From NCBI GenBank assembly GCA_902729315.2, contig LR746276.1, forward strand, positions 64,501-128,500: 64,000 bases of DNA, given 5' to 3'. The notes beneath the pieces were generated by a model. It was not told where the DNA came from. It worked only from the letters and a program-made list of their open reading frames with translations, and did not search any database. A program made the position numbers and the translations under genes. The stretch is from Spirodela intermedia. Its lineage: Eukaryota; Streptophyta; Magnoliopsida; Alismatales; Araceae. Below are positions 34,951 to 49,900 of this stretch, piece by piece; position 1 is the stretch's first letter, and each line of letters starts with the position of its first letter.

Positions 34951-37900
34951 ATGTCTACCGAAGAGTATGCATTCTATTCTTCTGGTTCTTTTTACTGCGG
35001 CTTTTTGAAACTCTTTTGTTTTTTTTGTGGACAAGTTCTAAGGTTGTCTGATTACAAACTAGGCAAAATGTTCTTGAGCTTCTCCAACGCTATCGGCGAG
35101 ATCGACGTGTACTTCTGAACTTTATATTGTCTGGTAACTTGATAAAGAAAGTTTCAATGCCTCCGGGTGCCCTTTCTTTGGATGATGTTGACCTGGATCA
35201 AGTCAGTATTGATTTTGTCCTTAATTGTGTCAAGAAAGGTTGTTCTTTATTTCTCACTTTTCCTTGTTGATGGCTTTCTTGATGTCTGGCAAAGAGACTG
35301 CTAAAAACTCGTCTCTAATGTAGGTGAAATGCTTGATCTCTCAGAAGCTATTAGAGTTCAATATGACAGCTTCGACTATCCTTCAATGGTAAGGGTGAGC
35401 ATATGGCATAATTATGAGGAAAGAACATCACAAAGCCAAAGAAACGAATAAAAAATGAACTGTTCGATATAATGATACAGTGTTCTACATAAAAAGTTTT
35501 GATACAATTTAACAAGATGATTCAAAGTCAAAAAGAAATCGAAATAGACGCCACTCTCTGATCGGGACACTGAACACAAATTTTTCCTGAGTATTTTTCT
35601 CTATCATTCTAAATATATGGCGTCCTGTTACATCTTGGTTCCTCACGGGAGGATTCTTTAAATGTTTAATAGTTTTTTATTCCTATATGTTATAGTCTTG
35701 CATGTTGATTTGATGCCCATTATTTTTTCGGAGTTATTTGTGTAAAATAAATCTTTGTTTCCTTGTCAGGATACCGTGGGTCCTGTCCAGGATTTCTTTT
35801 TAACTACTACTCCAGAATCATCGGGTCATGCACCATCGCGAGCACCTCCTCCTTTGCCATCTGGACCAAGACCAAGTCTGACAAGCTTATCACCTTCACC
35901 AATGACGAGAAGTTTATCATCTTTACCAGTTGAGACAAAATTATCGCCTCCAAATGGAACAAATCTGTCAAAATCACAGTCCATTCATTCTGCAAATCAT
36001 CAAGAGTTGACTGTTGATGATATTGAGGATTTTGAAGATGACGAAGTGGAAGAGGAAGTCAATAGCCTTCTGATGCCCAGATGGAACCGGAATGATGCCA
36101 CCGATCTGTCATTAGGATTCCCTTCCTTTGCAACAGGTTAACCTATTGTCCTCTTTCATTGAATATTTATGAACGTTGGATCCTTCAGGAAGTAGAAAGA
36201 TGCTCTAATTCTGATTCAGAGAAAAAGAGGCAAACATCTAGAACAAAGTTTCTTTTATCTCTCCTTTTGCGTTAATGAAGGCTTGCTTCTATGATATGAT
36301 TTGTAGAAATTGTCATCAGCTCGTTTAAGCAGTGCTCTAATAATTATGGTACCATGTAATTTTCGTATCTCTTTTGTTTTCAGGTATGTCTGACGATGAT
36401 CTCCGTGAAACAGCATATGAAATCCTGGTGGCTTCTGCTGGGGCAGCAGGGTATAAATCTTAATCTTTACATGATTTTTGTTTTGATAGAAAGTTTTGTA
36501 ATAAGTTATTTCAGACTCATCGGTTCCCGAAAATAAATTTTTATTGTTGGCCTATGGCTGTCAGAAAAATCTCGATTTGTTTATTTATTTGTTTATTCTA
36601 TTAGGGGCCTCATAGTTCCATCCAAAGAAAAGAAGAAAGAGAAAAAATCTCGATTGCTGAGGAAGCTTGCTCGAAGCAGGAGTGACAATATTGTTGAACA
36701 GCGTGCTCCAGGTTTGGTTGGCTTGTTGGAGACTATGCGGATTCAATTGGAGGTCTCTCCTTTTGCTCATCTGTGTTATTTTTTCTTTAAATGTATTTTA
36801 TGCGATCCTTTTGTTTTATTCCTTTTAAAACAATGGTTTCCCTATGAATTCTGTGTCTAGAAAGTCTGGCAATCTTGCTACATGCTGGGGATCAGAATCT
36901 TGTGAATTTATCCAGATCTTTTGAGCTGGCCTAAGATTGATCTTATTGGAAAACCTGGTTTATAGTTTGCATACACCATAGCTTATATGAGTATAGTCTC
37001 CACTTTTGACCTTGGATCCTTAATGTTGTTGCTTTCTAATCAATTGGCCACCTCATTTAATCCTTTGACAACCTGTGGCTTGTAGAAGGTCATTCTACTG
37101 CAGGTGTGGTGCACAATTTGTGGACTTGGTGCCTGGTGGTACCCGGTGTCACAACCATTTCCCTTTGATGTTGGCAGTTGATGTTGCTGGTATCGGGGGT
37201 AGGGATATGCCCTTGTAGAACCTTTACCTATTTGAGAAGAAAGTTTTCTGGAGTAAAAAATAAGAGACGAAAGTGGGTTTCATAGGTTGTTGCGGGGTTG
37301 AGAATTCAATGTAGTATTCGGGATCTTATTTGCACCTCTACTTGCGAAGGTGGTCTGTTATTGGCTTTGAAACGCATTCTTGGTTTGTGTCTTGAAGTAT
37401 ATGTTGAATGTGTTTGAGAGAACTGCACACTTGCGTCCTGAGATATTAAATTTCAGGCTAAGATGTTCGCTACTATGTTTCATTTGTCATTAGCTGTGTG
37501 CGGTCACACTGAGTTTTGTTGCTCAAACCGAATGGGCACCCTGTAGATCTACCGCATCCTTGTTTTGGTAGATTCACCATAATAGACAGAAGCAGGTTGT
37601 TCGAGATGCATTGGGGAAGTCTTTGATGCATTTTTACACTTCGGTTCACACTTTAAAAAAGGCAAACGTGAAAAATGTTTAAAATAGTGACCTTTACTGT
37701 AAAACCCTCTACATCCAATCTACCTCCTTTGCGGATTCTGGGCTTTTCATATTCACAGTAGAAGGATAAAATAAGTAAAGCGGGAGTGGGCAATGAGGGC
37801 TGCTGGTGACAGAGGCAGTAGTATACGACATGGAAAATTGAGGTTCCAAAGAAGAAGTGGAAGACGAGGTAAGATGGAGAAGGACGCAGTGGTGGCTCCA

Positions 37901-40900
37901 TTTGGGGAAAAAACGGAGGGGAATAAGCCATTTTGGTATATATTAGAAATTAAATCATTATTAAAGGAATATCAGGTTAAAAATCTATTTAACTATAATG
38001 CTTTGATGCAGATGGAGAATCAGGGATTCTCTTGTCATCCTTTATCGAAGCTTTCTTGTTGTAAGATGTATTGTAATTTTTTATTGAAAATATTTGTCCA
38101 GGTCATTTTGTACATTCCTGTAATAAGTAGGTGATCACAATTTTATCGATTGACAAAATGTTTTTTAGAGGGGAAATTGGTATATCTGAAACGCACAGAC
38201 CAATGAGTTCATTTTTGCTATTGTAGTCCTTAAGTGTTTTCGATCGTTTAGTAAACTTGTGCTCTCCTTATATAGTTTTTCGAAATAAACATTCATTTGA
38301 TTCTAATGTTTAACAGATCTCAGAAGCGATGGATATAAGAACCAGGCAGGGTTTGCTTAATGCTCTTGTAGGTAAAGTGGGGAAAAGAATGGACACACTA
38401 TTGGTTCCTCTTGAACTTCTGTGTTGTGTTTCACGAACCGAATTTTCTGACAAGAAGGCTTTTCTTCGATGGCAAAAGAGGCAGGTAATGCCATGAGTCC
38501 AGTAGTTTACAACATCCTTCTTTGACAGATTATGGATAACTTTGACAGATTATTTTTTGTTTACAACATCCATCTTTGACTCAGCTCAACATGCTAGAGG
38601 AGGGTCTCATAAATCATCCTGTTGTTGGATTTGGAGAGTCTGGACGCAAGGCAAATGATCTCAGGATACTTCTGAGAAAGATTGAGGAATCTGAGGTGCA
38701 ACTCTGTGCATTATATCTGCATGATTATGTTCTTTTTTCCCATTATTCCTTGTCTGGGTGGTTTAGAAGATTTTTTCTTTAATTCAGCAAATCAGAATGT
38801 AGATGTGCTGGATCATTTGCTTTGCGTCATAACCACATGATTCCTTCCATTTTTCGTATTTTCTTTTTTGTGTAGAGGGTTGAGAAGGTTATTTATCTTG
38901 TTTAGCGAAAGTAGAAGCAAGAGCGGGGAGATTATTTCCTTTTATGTTTATTACAAGGAAGTTTGTACTCTATTCTGGCACGAGAAAATGCTCTGTTAAA
39001 CCTGGTGATTCTGGTGCATTCTGCATGACTAACAGTGTCTTCTCTTTTGCTAGTCTCTTCCGTCAGGTGGTGAAATCCAACGCACAGAATGTATAAGATC
39101 TCTGAGAGATATCACTACTGCACTTGTGGAAAGGCCAGCACGTGGCGATTTAACCGGGGATGTGTGCCACTGGGCTGATGGCTATCATCTTAATGTTCTG
39201 ATATATGAAAAAATGCTTCTTAGTGTTTTTGACATCTTGGATGAAGGAAAGCTTACAGAGGTTAGAAGTAATATTTCCCATTTTTCAGGTGTTTCTCTGC
39301 ATTTGGCTCCTAGTGATTGGGTTTGATTTTTCACGACACTTGTTATCCAGGAGGTCGAAGAAATCCTTGAACTTCTGAAATCAACATGGCGTATATTAGG
39401 TATCACTGAGACCATTCATGACACGTGCTATTCCTGGGTGTTATTTCGGCAGGTACAAGTTTTTAATGTTTAACCATTAAAATGAGAGTTTAATCGGAGA
39501 AGAAAATGTATGTTATTATGATTAGGAATATCTAACAAAGATCTTTGAATATACGGCCGCTGCTTCACAGATGAACTTTCCCACTGGGAACATTGCGAGT
39601 ATACTCTTTATGATTATATTGATTCTTCTAACAAAGAAATGTTGCATGGTCTGGTTAACATTTATGTTAAATTTGAATTCGATAATTAATTGTATGGGAT
39701 GAATAATTCATTTGGCCTATCATGAAAAAGGTATTCGATAAGTATTCAGCGTGCAAAATGATTATTCCAAGGATCATAAAAAATATATTAATACACCTGG
39801 AAACAAGCGTTCGTAATTGATGGAAGAAGTTCTTAAGAAACATAACTGAAACATCTCGCTGTTGGATGAAGATGAGTATGCAGTAAAAATTAAGTGATGT
39901 CCGACATGTTTGTGTTGTGTTCTTCGTATTATCCGAATTGAATGTGATATTTGGATGGCTTCATAATCAAAGTTTCTTGCACACAAACAGTTTGTTATTA
40001 CCGGTGAACAAAGAATGCTGCAAGTAGCCATTCAGCAACTGAGGAGAATTCCAGCAAAAGAACAACGTGGGCCACAAGAGAGACTTCACTTGAAAAGCCT
40101 TCGATCGAAAATTAAAACTGATGAAGGCACTCGGGATTTCACATTTTTGCAGTCTTTCCTACTCCCAATCCAGAAGTGGACTGATAAGAAGCTCGGAGAT
40201 TACCATCTTCATTTTCCTGAGGTTTGTCCTACTCTTTTAGGATTCTGTTTATGAATCTCTCGTCCTAACCTGGGCCCCAATGGCTGAGGATTTGTTTCCA
40301 GTGTCATGAAGATAAAAAAAATCCCTGTTTCCTCGTGAAGATCTCAAATGTTTCTTATTTTTGTAAACTATCTTCTCGTAATCAGCTGCTGAGCTATTCA
40401 TGCTTGGGCACAATGCACTCTTGTTTCTTTGACAGTCCCGCCTAGTATTCATTTAAATAAAATACTTTCCTATCTCAATTGTTTTGCATTTTTGGGACCT
40501 TGCGATCCCGTAGGGATATTCTTGTGTATTGTTCTACTTTCTTGGTTGACATACTTGTGATGTGTGTTTTTTTGTGTTAGGGGACAACTCTTATGCCGGA
40601 GATACTCACTGCTGCTGTAATTGTTCGGAGGCTCGTGGTAGAAGAATCTGAACAAGTATGTACATCTTCTTACGGTGTCCAATCTTGAACAGTGAATAGA
40701 TTCATTTGAAGCCTTGCAAATTACGATACTAGGAAAACATAAGAGTTCTCCTTTTATGTTTAAAATTGGAATCTTTAGTCATTATGACATGGAATAAAGT
40801 TTACTGGATAGGGGGCTTTGTTTTTTTCTCCATTTATTCATTTTCTGGTTATTGCAACAACCTAAGAAAACCCTATAATGTTATAAAGCAGATGACGCAA

Positions 40901-43900
40901 TCATCATCTCTCCTGGAGCGAGAACAAATGGAGGGCTATATCACAACTTCTATGAAAAGTGCATTTACAAGGGTGAGTGATTCGATTTGAATACCTACTC
41001 ATCAACAGTTGCTTTCCAAATCAATAAGGAACCAAGATTTGAATATCTGCTATTTGAATTTGATAGAAATATTACATCAAAAATCTTAGATGGTATTCTA
41101 GTAGGTTGAATTTGACTTAGATGTGGCTCTACGCAGAGAGTTAAATGTCGCATATGTACTGTTCATGCTGACTACCTTTCCTTGTCCTGATGGTAGCTTC
41201 ATCGTTGAGGAATTGAGAGTGACTAGGAGATACCGTGAATTATTAGGTTTCAGAACTTTGCACGTTTATTGGTCTTTTGGTCCGCAGTTTTTCTCTATAT
41301 TGTTGGCTGTTCTCAAAATTAAAAGGTTCCAATCTGCCATCTTTTCAAAAGATCTGGCTGTATTTAGGCGATTAGTTCGTGCTTGAGAGTAATGATGTAC
41401 TATCTACCATATGGATGTAATCTACCTTACCAGAAAAAAAAATCCTTTCCTTTTTTGCAGATGTGTGATTGCCTTCACAAATCCCAATTTATAAACCCTG
41501 AGATTTAACCGTTGCACCTCTATTTTTTCGGGGAAGTGATATATATACTAGGCCCAAAAGACAGGCTTTGCCGGTTGGTTTTTAATGAATTATTTTTTCA
41601 GTAAGCTTTTGTGTGCACCACCGTAAAAGAAGTCCGTGATTTCCTTGGCTAAGTATTGAATGTTCAAACTTTTTTCTCATATGTTTTGTTAATTGCTGAA
41701 TCATTGAAATTTTGGTCATTTTCTAATCCCTCTACTGTAACTCTCCCCTGGTGAAAGTGCCATTTTATTTTCCATTGTTTACATAGACGGATATATAGCC
41801 TATCTGTTAGAAGTATGGCCAAATAATTGTGTCGGTGGTCGATAATCTTCAGTTATCCTTTCGGTCAGCCTTAGTACAGTGCTTTGTTTGTCATGTGCAG
41901 GTTTCAAATGCTGTTGAAACTAGGGCAGAGACAGCACAGGAACATGTATTAGCATGCCTTGCAGAAGACTCTGTAAAACTATTGAAAAGAGATGCAACCA
42001 TGTTCTTGCCAATATTGTCAGAGAGGCATCCACAAGCACCAGTTGCTTCTGCGTCTATTATTCATAAATTATATGGAAACAAGTTGGTGAGTTAATCCGA
42101 ATAATTGGCAGATGATCCGTAGAAAATTCCTTTTGGCTTACTAGTTCAATATCAGAGGTCTCACACGTACATGTTGTGCCAGAGACCGTTTCTTGATCGC
42201 GTTGAACATCTTACTGAAGATGTTGTATCTGTACTGCCAGCAGCTGCCACTCTTGAGCAATATATAATGTCCCTAATTTCTTCTGCTTGTGAAGAAGAGC
42301 TCGTAGAAGATTACTGCATGGAAAAACTATCTCCATACCAGGTGCAAGTTTTGTTTCACTTTTCTTGACAACTCCTTCTCCCGGAAGATGCTCTTTTTTA
42401 TATTCAAATTGGATGCAAAAGAAATCAGATTTTAGATTCTGCTGAGATTTACGTCATGTTGGTTTTTCGTATTTTCGAACATTTCATGGTCGGTGCGTTT
42501 TGGGGCTTTGTTTTCCCAAACCTATGCACGCTTGGATTATGTGCTTACTGGTGTTACACTCTTGGTCCTGAGATTTAGAAAAATGATGTTATACGAAAAC
42601 CAGGGGGTCGTTTGTGTATGAATGTGATTTTGTGAATTCTTTTATTTCTCTGGTTGCATGATGCCATTACCAGGTTTACAAAATTCGTAGTTCACAGAAG
42701 AATGAAAGAACCGACCTTTGCATTTTATCTCGTTTACTAAGACATCTTGAAAAGATACAGGCCATCACGAGCTATAATCCTTCATAGCTGAAGCCCCACC
42801 CCCGCCAAGTGGTTAGGGATTGTTGTTGCCTTCTGCCTCATGTCATGTAGGACTAAAGCCAGCAATACTATTGTGACATATCGTCACTTTTTATTATTTT
42901 ATCCAGACAATCTAGATTTTCCAATTTCCTTGGTGGCTTCCCTCGCTGTGCAGTGTGGCATTCACATTTTTTGTTTGTCAAGGACCTCTTGTCACCAACA
43001 TAACTGCATTTTCTATATTTACTACATATTCTCCTTTATTGGTAATTTGCATATTTCTCACCATAGAAGGACCAGTTGGTAGCGATCCAGGGGCCAATTT
43101 TTGACAGAAAGTCGGTCATTTCCAATGTGACTAAAAGTGAATCTAATCTTGGCATTGAAATTTAAAATGAGGGAAAAATAAATAGAGTCCGCCATAAGTT
43201 GGGTGGTCTGACTCGGATTTGTTGATTTCTTATTGGATTAAGTATTTCACCCATTTCCACTGGAAGAACAGCCAAGACTCACAACCTACACTGCCGCTAG
43301 AGTGTGTGGGAAGAATGGGGACGTAGGAAAATTTTTCCCCTGCAACTGGTTCCTGCTTGCCATCAACTACCGCTGGTGGCTGTTTCACTTTTTTATGTAC
43401 CTCATCCTTGTATAGCTCTTTTTAGGATAATTATTCTCTATTATGGCGTTACTGATGATTCTGATTTTCCTATGGGTTGTGTACTTGTTCATTGACAAAT
43501 GGTCCGCATAATGCTTGAGTTTGTGTTCTTTCATTTGTTTTGTTATAATTGAATATTTTCAATCGTTATTTTTGGCGTTTTCGAATTGTTTATCTTTCTG
43601 CCTGACCGGTATAGTTTTATGGTAAACGTATGGACTAATAGTCCGTGACTAGACATCATCTCTTCTGATCCTAGGTTGAAAGCATATCGGGGACACTAGT
43701 AATGCGCTGGGTGAATGCACAGTTAGGAAGAATTTCCAGTTGGGTTCAAAGGGCCATTCAACAGGAGGTAATGTTTCCCCTAATGTATATATACATACTT
43801 TGTAATATTTGTTTCTCAGTTCACATAATGTTTTTGACCTGTTTTAAATACTTAAGGGTGGCTTTTGTTGAATGATAGAGTTATGGAGGCCTGTATAAGC

Positions 43901-46900
43901 TTCTGTATGGGAACCATCTATGAAAATGTTGCCCCGATTGCTAATCAATCTTCATGCCGTCTTACCTTCATTTTTCTTGGAAACCTGATGCCAGTCCCAT
44001 TCTTCAAACCTTTGGCTCATCCTTACCCTGATGGATTGATGTTGAGGTAGTTGTTCTTTCTCTTTCTAGTATAGTGGTCTACCCACTTCATTGGTTCCTA
44101 GAACTATCTTAATCATTGGGAAAATTTAGATGTCAGTTGACGCTGGATTTCTATTCTGATGCTCATGTACCTGGCATAGCTAAAGCCTGTTAGGTGGGTT
44201 TTAAACACCATTTTTTTGTCAAGGTAGTATGGCCTTTTGTTTGTTTTTTATGAGTTGTATATTATTGTGAAAGCTTGTAACAACTGCAAATGAATATACA
44301 CTTCGCAGGAATTTTGTATTCAAAATCCTGTCTTCGTATTTCTTTGTTATACTAATTTTTCTTCTTATAAAATCTTCAGCGCTGGGAACCTATATCACCT
44401 CAACAACGTCATGGAAGTTCAGTTGTCGAAGTTTACAGAATCATAGAGGAGGTGGATTTTTCCTCTAATTTTCCCTTATTTCCGTTTCTCTGTTTTCCTA
44501 ACCTTGTTTTTTTAATTATGATGCACATTTTTCTCTGGGCTTATGTTATTTTTTCTCATGACATTTATTTTTCGTCCATCATGCTGAAGGAACAAATGGA
44601 AACTGTTTCGAATGGTTTTATTATTGGAAGAACGTTAACTTGGACTCTATACACATGCTAAGTTGAGTGTGTTGATGATGGTGTTGAATTGTATTAAGTA
44701 GATGAAACCTTCAAACTTTGCAGCAACTGTCATTCATTTTCCAAAAATGAGTTGCACTTCGTTGGATTTTGTGTGTCAGTTTCCATAACCTTAACAACAT
44801 TTGCTTTTCTCCGAAGACAATCCATATCGCTAACTGAGTGACACTTAAAAGTTAACAATTTTTTTGTTTCAATTCTCTTTTCTGATGCAGACAGTAGATC
44901 AATTCTTTGATCTAAAAGTGCCAATGAGAGTCGGAGAGTTGAATAGCCTTCTCCGGGGTTTCGATAATACCTTCAAAGAATACACACAGCACATTGTTGG
45001 AAAGATAGGTATGTTTGTTCCTACACAATCGCAGTGTCCTCATTATCTTTTGAGGATTCCTCGTTCCCTTTTTTAAGCGTATGAAATCAACGCCCTACAA
45101 AGGTAATAACGGACTGAAAATTTTGGAAAATTGTGGTGGTGAAAGATTTTGCAGTGGATTTTCTTTACCTCCAGGTCTCTGCGTGAAAAGATATTAATGA
45201 ATAGGAAGATGACGTCATACTTGATTGTGGCTTATTTATCAATGCTATGTTTTACACATGCTACTGTGTAGAAATTTCTCAGGAACACTGCTAAACAAAT
45301 GTGTTCATCAAAAAAGGCGAAAGGCCATGAAGTTTGTCTTTCTAAAAGCTTTAAGCACCAACATTGATTTGCTCCTGTCTCTCTTCGTTAGCTTAGTTCC
45401 TTTAATAAAGGGAAAAAGTTTTTGTCGGAGGTTTGGGTCACCCAACTTAAAATAAATTGACAATGGATAGAGTAAGCCCATCTACACTTTCTGTTGCTGA
45501 ATTATTGTAACACACCGCTCACGTGCAAGCCAAGTTTTTCAATTTTGCCACGTGGGCAATAGAAGTAGAATGACGCAGTATAGGAGCAATCATCAGATCC
45601 TGGCTCATCTTACTCAAAGGTAATAGGCAATGAGTGGAGTAAACTCATTTAAATTACATCAGTGTAAAACTTTGCCCACATTTTTTATGAGTTACATCTT
45701 AGAATGGATTCTTAGTGATCGAAAACCATCACTTCCAGTATCAAAAAGCGTTTCCTTATCACTTTAAGATCAGGAATTGCATGTCTTTTGGGAGTTGGCC
45801 AAACAAACGTGCCAAAAGCATTCCGTATCACATATCTGCCACCGTTTTCGTTTAGTCCATGCATTCTATATTACAGGCTGCCCGGTCATCTTCTGACTTT
45901 TTGGTTTAATGAATTAGTTCGATCCTATGTATCTAGCGATGATCTTTTTACATTTGCTTGGTAGTTCCATAGAAGGTTTTGGATGTTTTCTAGGATCATA
46001 AGAAACCAACATAATGAGCACCATCTGTGTCTCGTTTTCTTGGATCCTGACACTGCTTGGTTTTTTACATACACACCAGGAGCTAATGATTGTTATCTAA
46101 AAACTTTTTCCATGGATCTCATCAGAAATATTTCATGATTCTTGCAGTTTCTTTGTCGACCATTCAGTCACTAGATTAATTACCGAGTATATAAATCAGA
46201 TCCGTTTGGCCATGATTTTAGGAACTCTATAACATTTGTTGTTCAGTTTTTTAAACACTTAATTCGCAGAAAACTTCGTAGCTCATGATGCTAGTAGCAA
46301 TATGGCAAACCAATGTTAAATTTTTTTCCCCTGCAATGAAGTTTATGCTTTACTGCCAGAGGAAAATATTTCTTCTTCATTCTTAGAATCCCACAATTGA
46401 TCATCACTTTCTAATGTCGATTTGTGTTCTTTTCCTTTCATTTTTTTCCAGCATTGAATGTTCATTTTGTTGAAAGAATGGAAAAGAAGAAAACTCAAGC
46501 ATATTTCGTCATTTTTTGTATTTTCAATACCTTTTCATTATAACCTGCATTCGGTACAGCTAGCAAGGAAGATTTGATACCGCCTGTTCCTATTCTCACT
46601 CGTTACAAAAAGGAAATTGGAATTAAAGCATTGGTGAGGAAGGAAATTCCAAACTACCAATTACCTGATGAGAGGAAGTCCAGTCAAATTAATATTCTTT
46701 CCACTCCAGTACTCTGCGTTCAGCTGAATACTTTGCATGTGAGTTGTGATCCAACAATTTTTTTTTTCAATGTACCTATGAATTAGAACTATGACAGCGT
46801 GAGTAGAATAAAATATTTTACTTTCTTTATGTTTCTTCTATTTTTCCTTCTTCTACACTTGGAGTGGAAATGGGGAGTGTTTTCCGAAACTTTCATGGTG

Positions 46901-49900
46901 TTAGATTACACAGAAACTGGTTTAATTGAAGTGTAGTTGCACATTGTTCCTGCATCAATTATATTCTTTATGAACTATCTTGATGAGTATGCTTTATGTA
47001 GTTTAGCCTATGCTGTGTATAAATGATATGAAATCGATCGAAAATTCGTTATGATTAGTCAGAGAGAAGGTAGTTTCCTAGCATCTTCGTCACTAATGCT
47101 ATCCTATCAATCTACGGTTATATAATTCCCAAGTTTCGACTTGTTGGCCGCCTATTATCAGCTTTATATATCCTGTTAATGTTACTTATTTGTGTGATTC
47201 TACCAAAAGTTTCACAAGGCAAATTGGTAGATCTCCTTATTGCTTAATTGAAGTTCACGAAGTGGAAACTACCAATAGTTCCCTCTATAACTTGGAAACA
47301 GTATAACCGAATGGGGAAGAGGAAAGCTTCTTTAATGCTGCTATCAGCCCAATAGAGGTTGGAATCACGACTCCTAATTGACATTTCCCCCTCATAATTC
47401 GCTGGAGATGGACTGCACCGTGAAAGTACGTGCAATTTTTTGATATTTTTTGTGACATGAGTTCTTGACAACTATATATGCTGTATAAATACCTATGAAC
47501 ATTGGACTTGTTGCTTCTGGAGTCCAATTCCTGACTGGAGTTGTCTATTCCCCTTCTGATTGGTGATGTTCGGCATTAGAACCCCATTATGCACAGTAGG
47601 TTTGGGCGAAAAAGAAAAAAAAACAAAGCCAAGAGTAGTGGATGGAAATAAACTCCTGACTGAACAGTAGATGTGACTGGCAGATGGTTGAAACTGGCCT
47701 TGAGCGGCTGGGGCGACAATTCACATGTGGGATTTGATGTGTTATATAGCCTGTTTTCATGATCAGATGGTGCGCATTGTGTACTCTGTAGCCTGCTCTC
47801 CCTCTTGTCATGTGAGGGCAGTTGTTATGCAACAAATGCGAATTTCTATTTTGGCAGATGTCAAAGGAAATGTGTTTTAGAATGACTAATTTTCTATTTT
47901 CATGTTGTCCCAAAATTGTGTGAACGAATCCTGTGGTATAGTGCCTAGTAAACTCGAAAATTAAAACTTAAACATAGTCTTGTGACCCTGACTTCATGTG
48001 CTTCTTTTTCATTTTAGTCATTTATTTTATTTTAATTGATATTTCTTAGAATTTTTACCCTGTCTCCATACATGGACGAGAAAATTTGTTCATGTTGTAT
48101 TAAATATTATGTTGGTAATATTGGGTGAACTTGGTCCGAGGCCTTTTAAAAGTTGTATACCTGTTCAGTTTCTTTTACCCATTTTTTCAGAAGTGGTGGG
48201 TCTACTCTTCACAAGAGGGAATCTGTTTCAAAAGTTATTTTTAAAAACCTCATCTTTTATCTGATAGAGAACATGTGTGAAGCAAATATGTTATACGAGT
48301 TGGAAGGTGTTGTTGTACGAGGTGGACAGGGATCCAAGCTGGCTGACAGTGCGCATCTGTTTTCTTGGATTATAAATTCTCTGCGCAAGCCTCTGGAGTT
48401 TTTTTTTTCTGGCTTTTGTTTTCCTCCGTTTTTCTTTTTTCACTTATATTTTTAATGCCAGACATATAACCTTATCTATGCGACCATTTTTATCCTCAAC
48501 ATAATTATTTAGCTTACTTGAAACGTGGAATGATGACTATCTATTCTATGCCAATTTTAAGTTTTTTTTTTCTTTGAACAGTATACAGTTGCTCAGTTGA
48601 ATAAATTGGAGGACAACATTCAGGAGCGTTGGATGATTAAGATTCACAGTGAGAGATTTAATATCCATTTGTGCTTCACTTCAAGTGTGTATGCTTGAGG
48701 CCATGTCGAAGAATTGTATCAAATGCTAAGATGATTTTGCCATTATTTTTGTTCAAAACAATCTATACCCCCGGTCAGCTCCAAAGGATTTCGACTTTCA
48801 AATAAATTTCGTGCATGATAAATTTATTTAATCCGTCACCTGTTTAAAATCATCTCAATACAGTTCATATGCTTCATCATGATAACTGTCTCTAAAGTTA
48901 TCTCTGTTCGCAACATCGTGGTCTGGCTCTAATGCACTCAGAAGATTTCTGGCGTCATACATGTCCAATAACTTAATCATATTCACGTGGAGGGTTTATC
49001 AAATTAGATTTTTCACATTGTATAAGATTCATAGTTCAGATGCAGTTTCCAAGGTGGATAAGATCGAAGCAGCGGTGGAGATGTCTTCGGTGGATGATAT
49101 CTTCTTCTAACATAGTATATATGGTCATTGTGATGGCCAACTTTGCCTTATGTGTGGAAAAATAGTTGGCTCGTAGTTTGTTTATTTCCTCAAATCAATA
49201 GGATCTCAATTATTCTTAATAGCCAGGAGAACTTTGGACTCCGAAATATCATATGCAGAGAATCACTAATCTCCACTTTTTTTTAGTTCAGCATATTGGA
49301 TGATAGTATGCTGTAAAAAATTGGGAGAGTGATTCTCAGACATTGATATGAACCAATTGTCTCGATGAAAAGGATAAGAAACTTAGCCATACTCTATTTA
49401 TTAATTATACGTAATACTATAGGAATGAGAAATAATGTCTTCTATTTATGACCGCCGTAAAATAAGAGCATAGGATTTGTGACGTATAAAAACACTGCTG
49501 TTCATAGTTTTTTGTTCATTTCAATGATTTTAGTCCCTTTTAGTAGCCCCTATTTATGATGTAACCAAAGTGTAAGGCTTTCTTTAACACTTCATGAAGT
49601 TGTATGATATGTGAAGTTTGTAGGGAAGACACTATATATAGTTCCTATGGATTGATAGGTCTACTGACAGCACCTGCTTATGTAACAATTTTTAACTTTA
49701 ATCATTGCTATAAATTTTGAAAGCTACGAGATTATTGAAGACTTGGTCCATTTCATTTTCTCATGGTTTTGATGAACTGTTAATAGGATGTTCATTTCTC
49801 GATAGACATTTCTCGACAACCAATCCCATTGTTTTAATTCTAAAGGTTACACTTGGACTCAAAGGGACTTTCATCGTTTTCTGAAGAATAAAAATTTCAT

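Noticed and set aside
37620-38130. Possible transposon in PATROL1 intron 6
   Set aside because: Composition shifts and short frames are present, but I could not find terminal inverted repeats or a target-site duplication.
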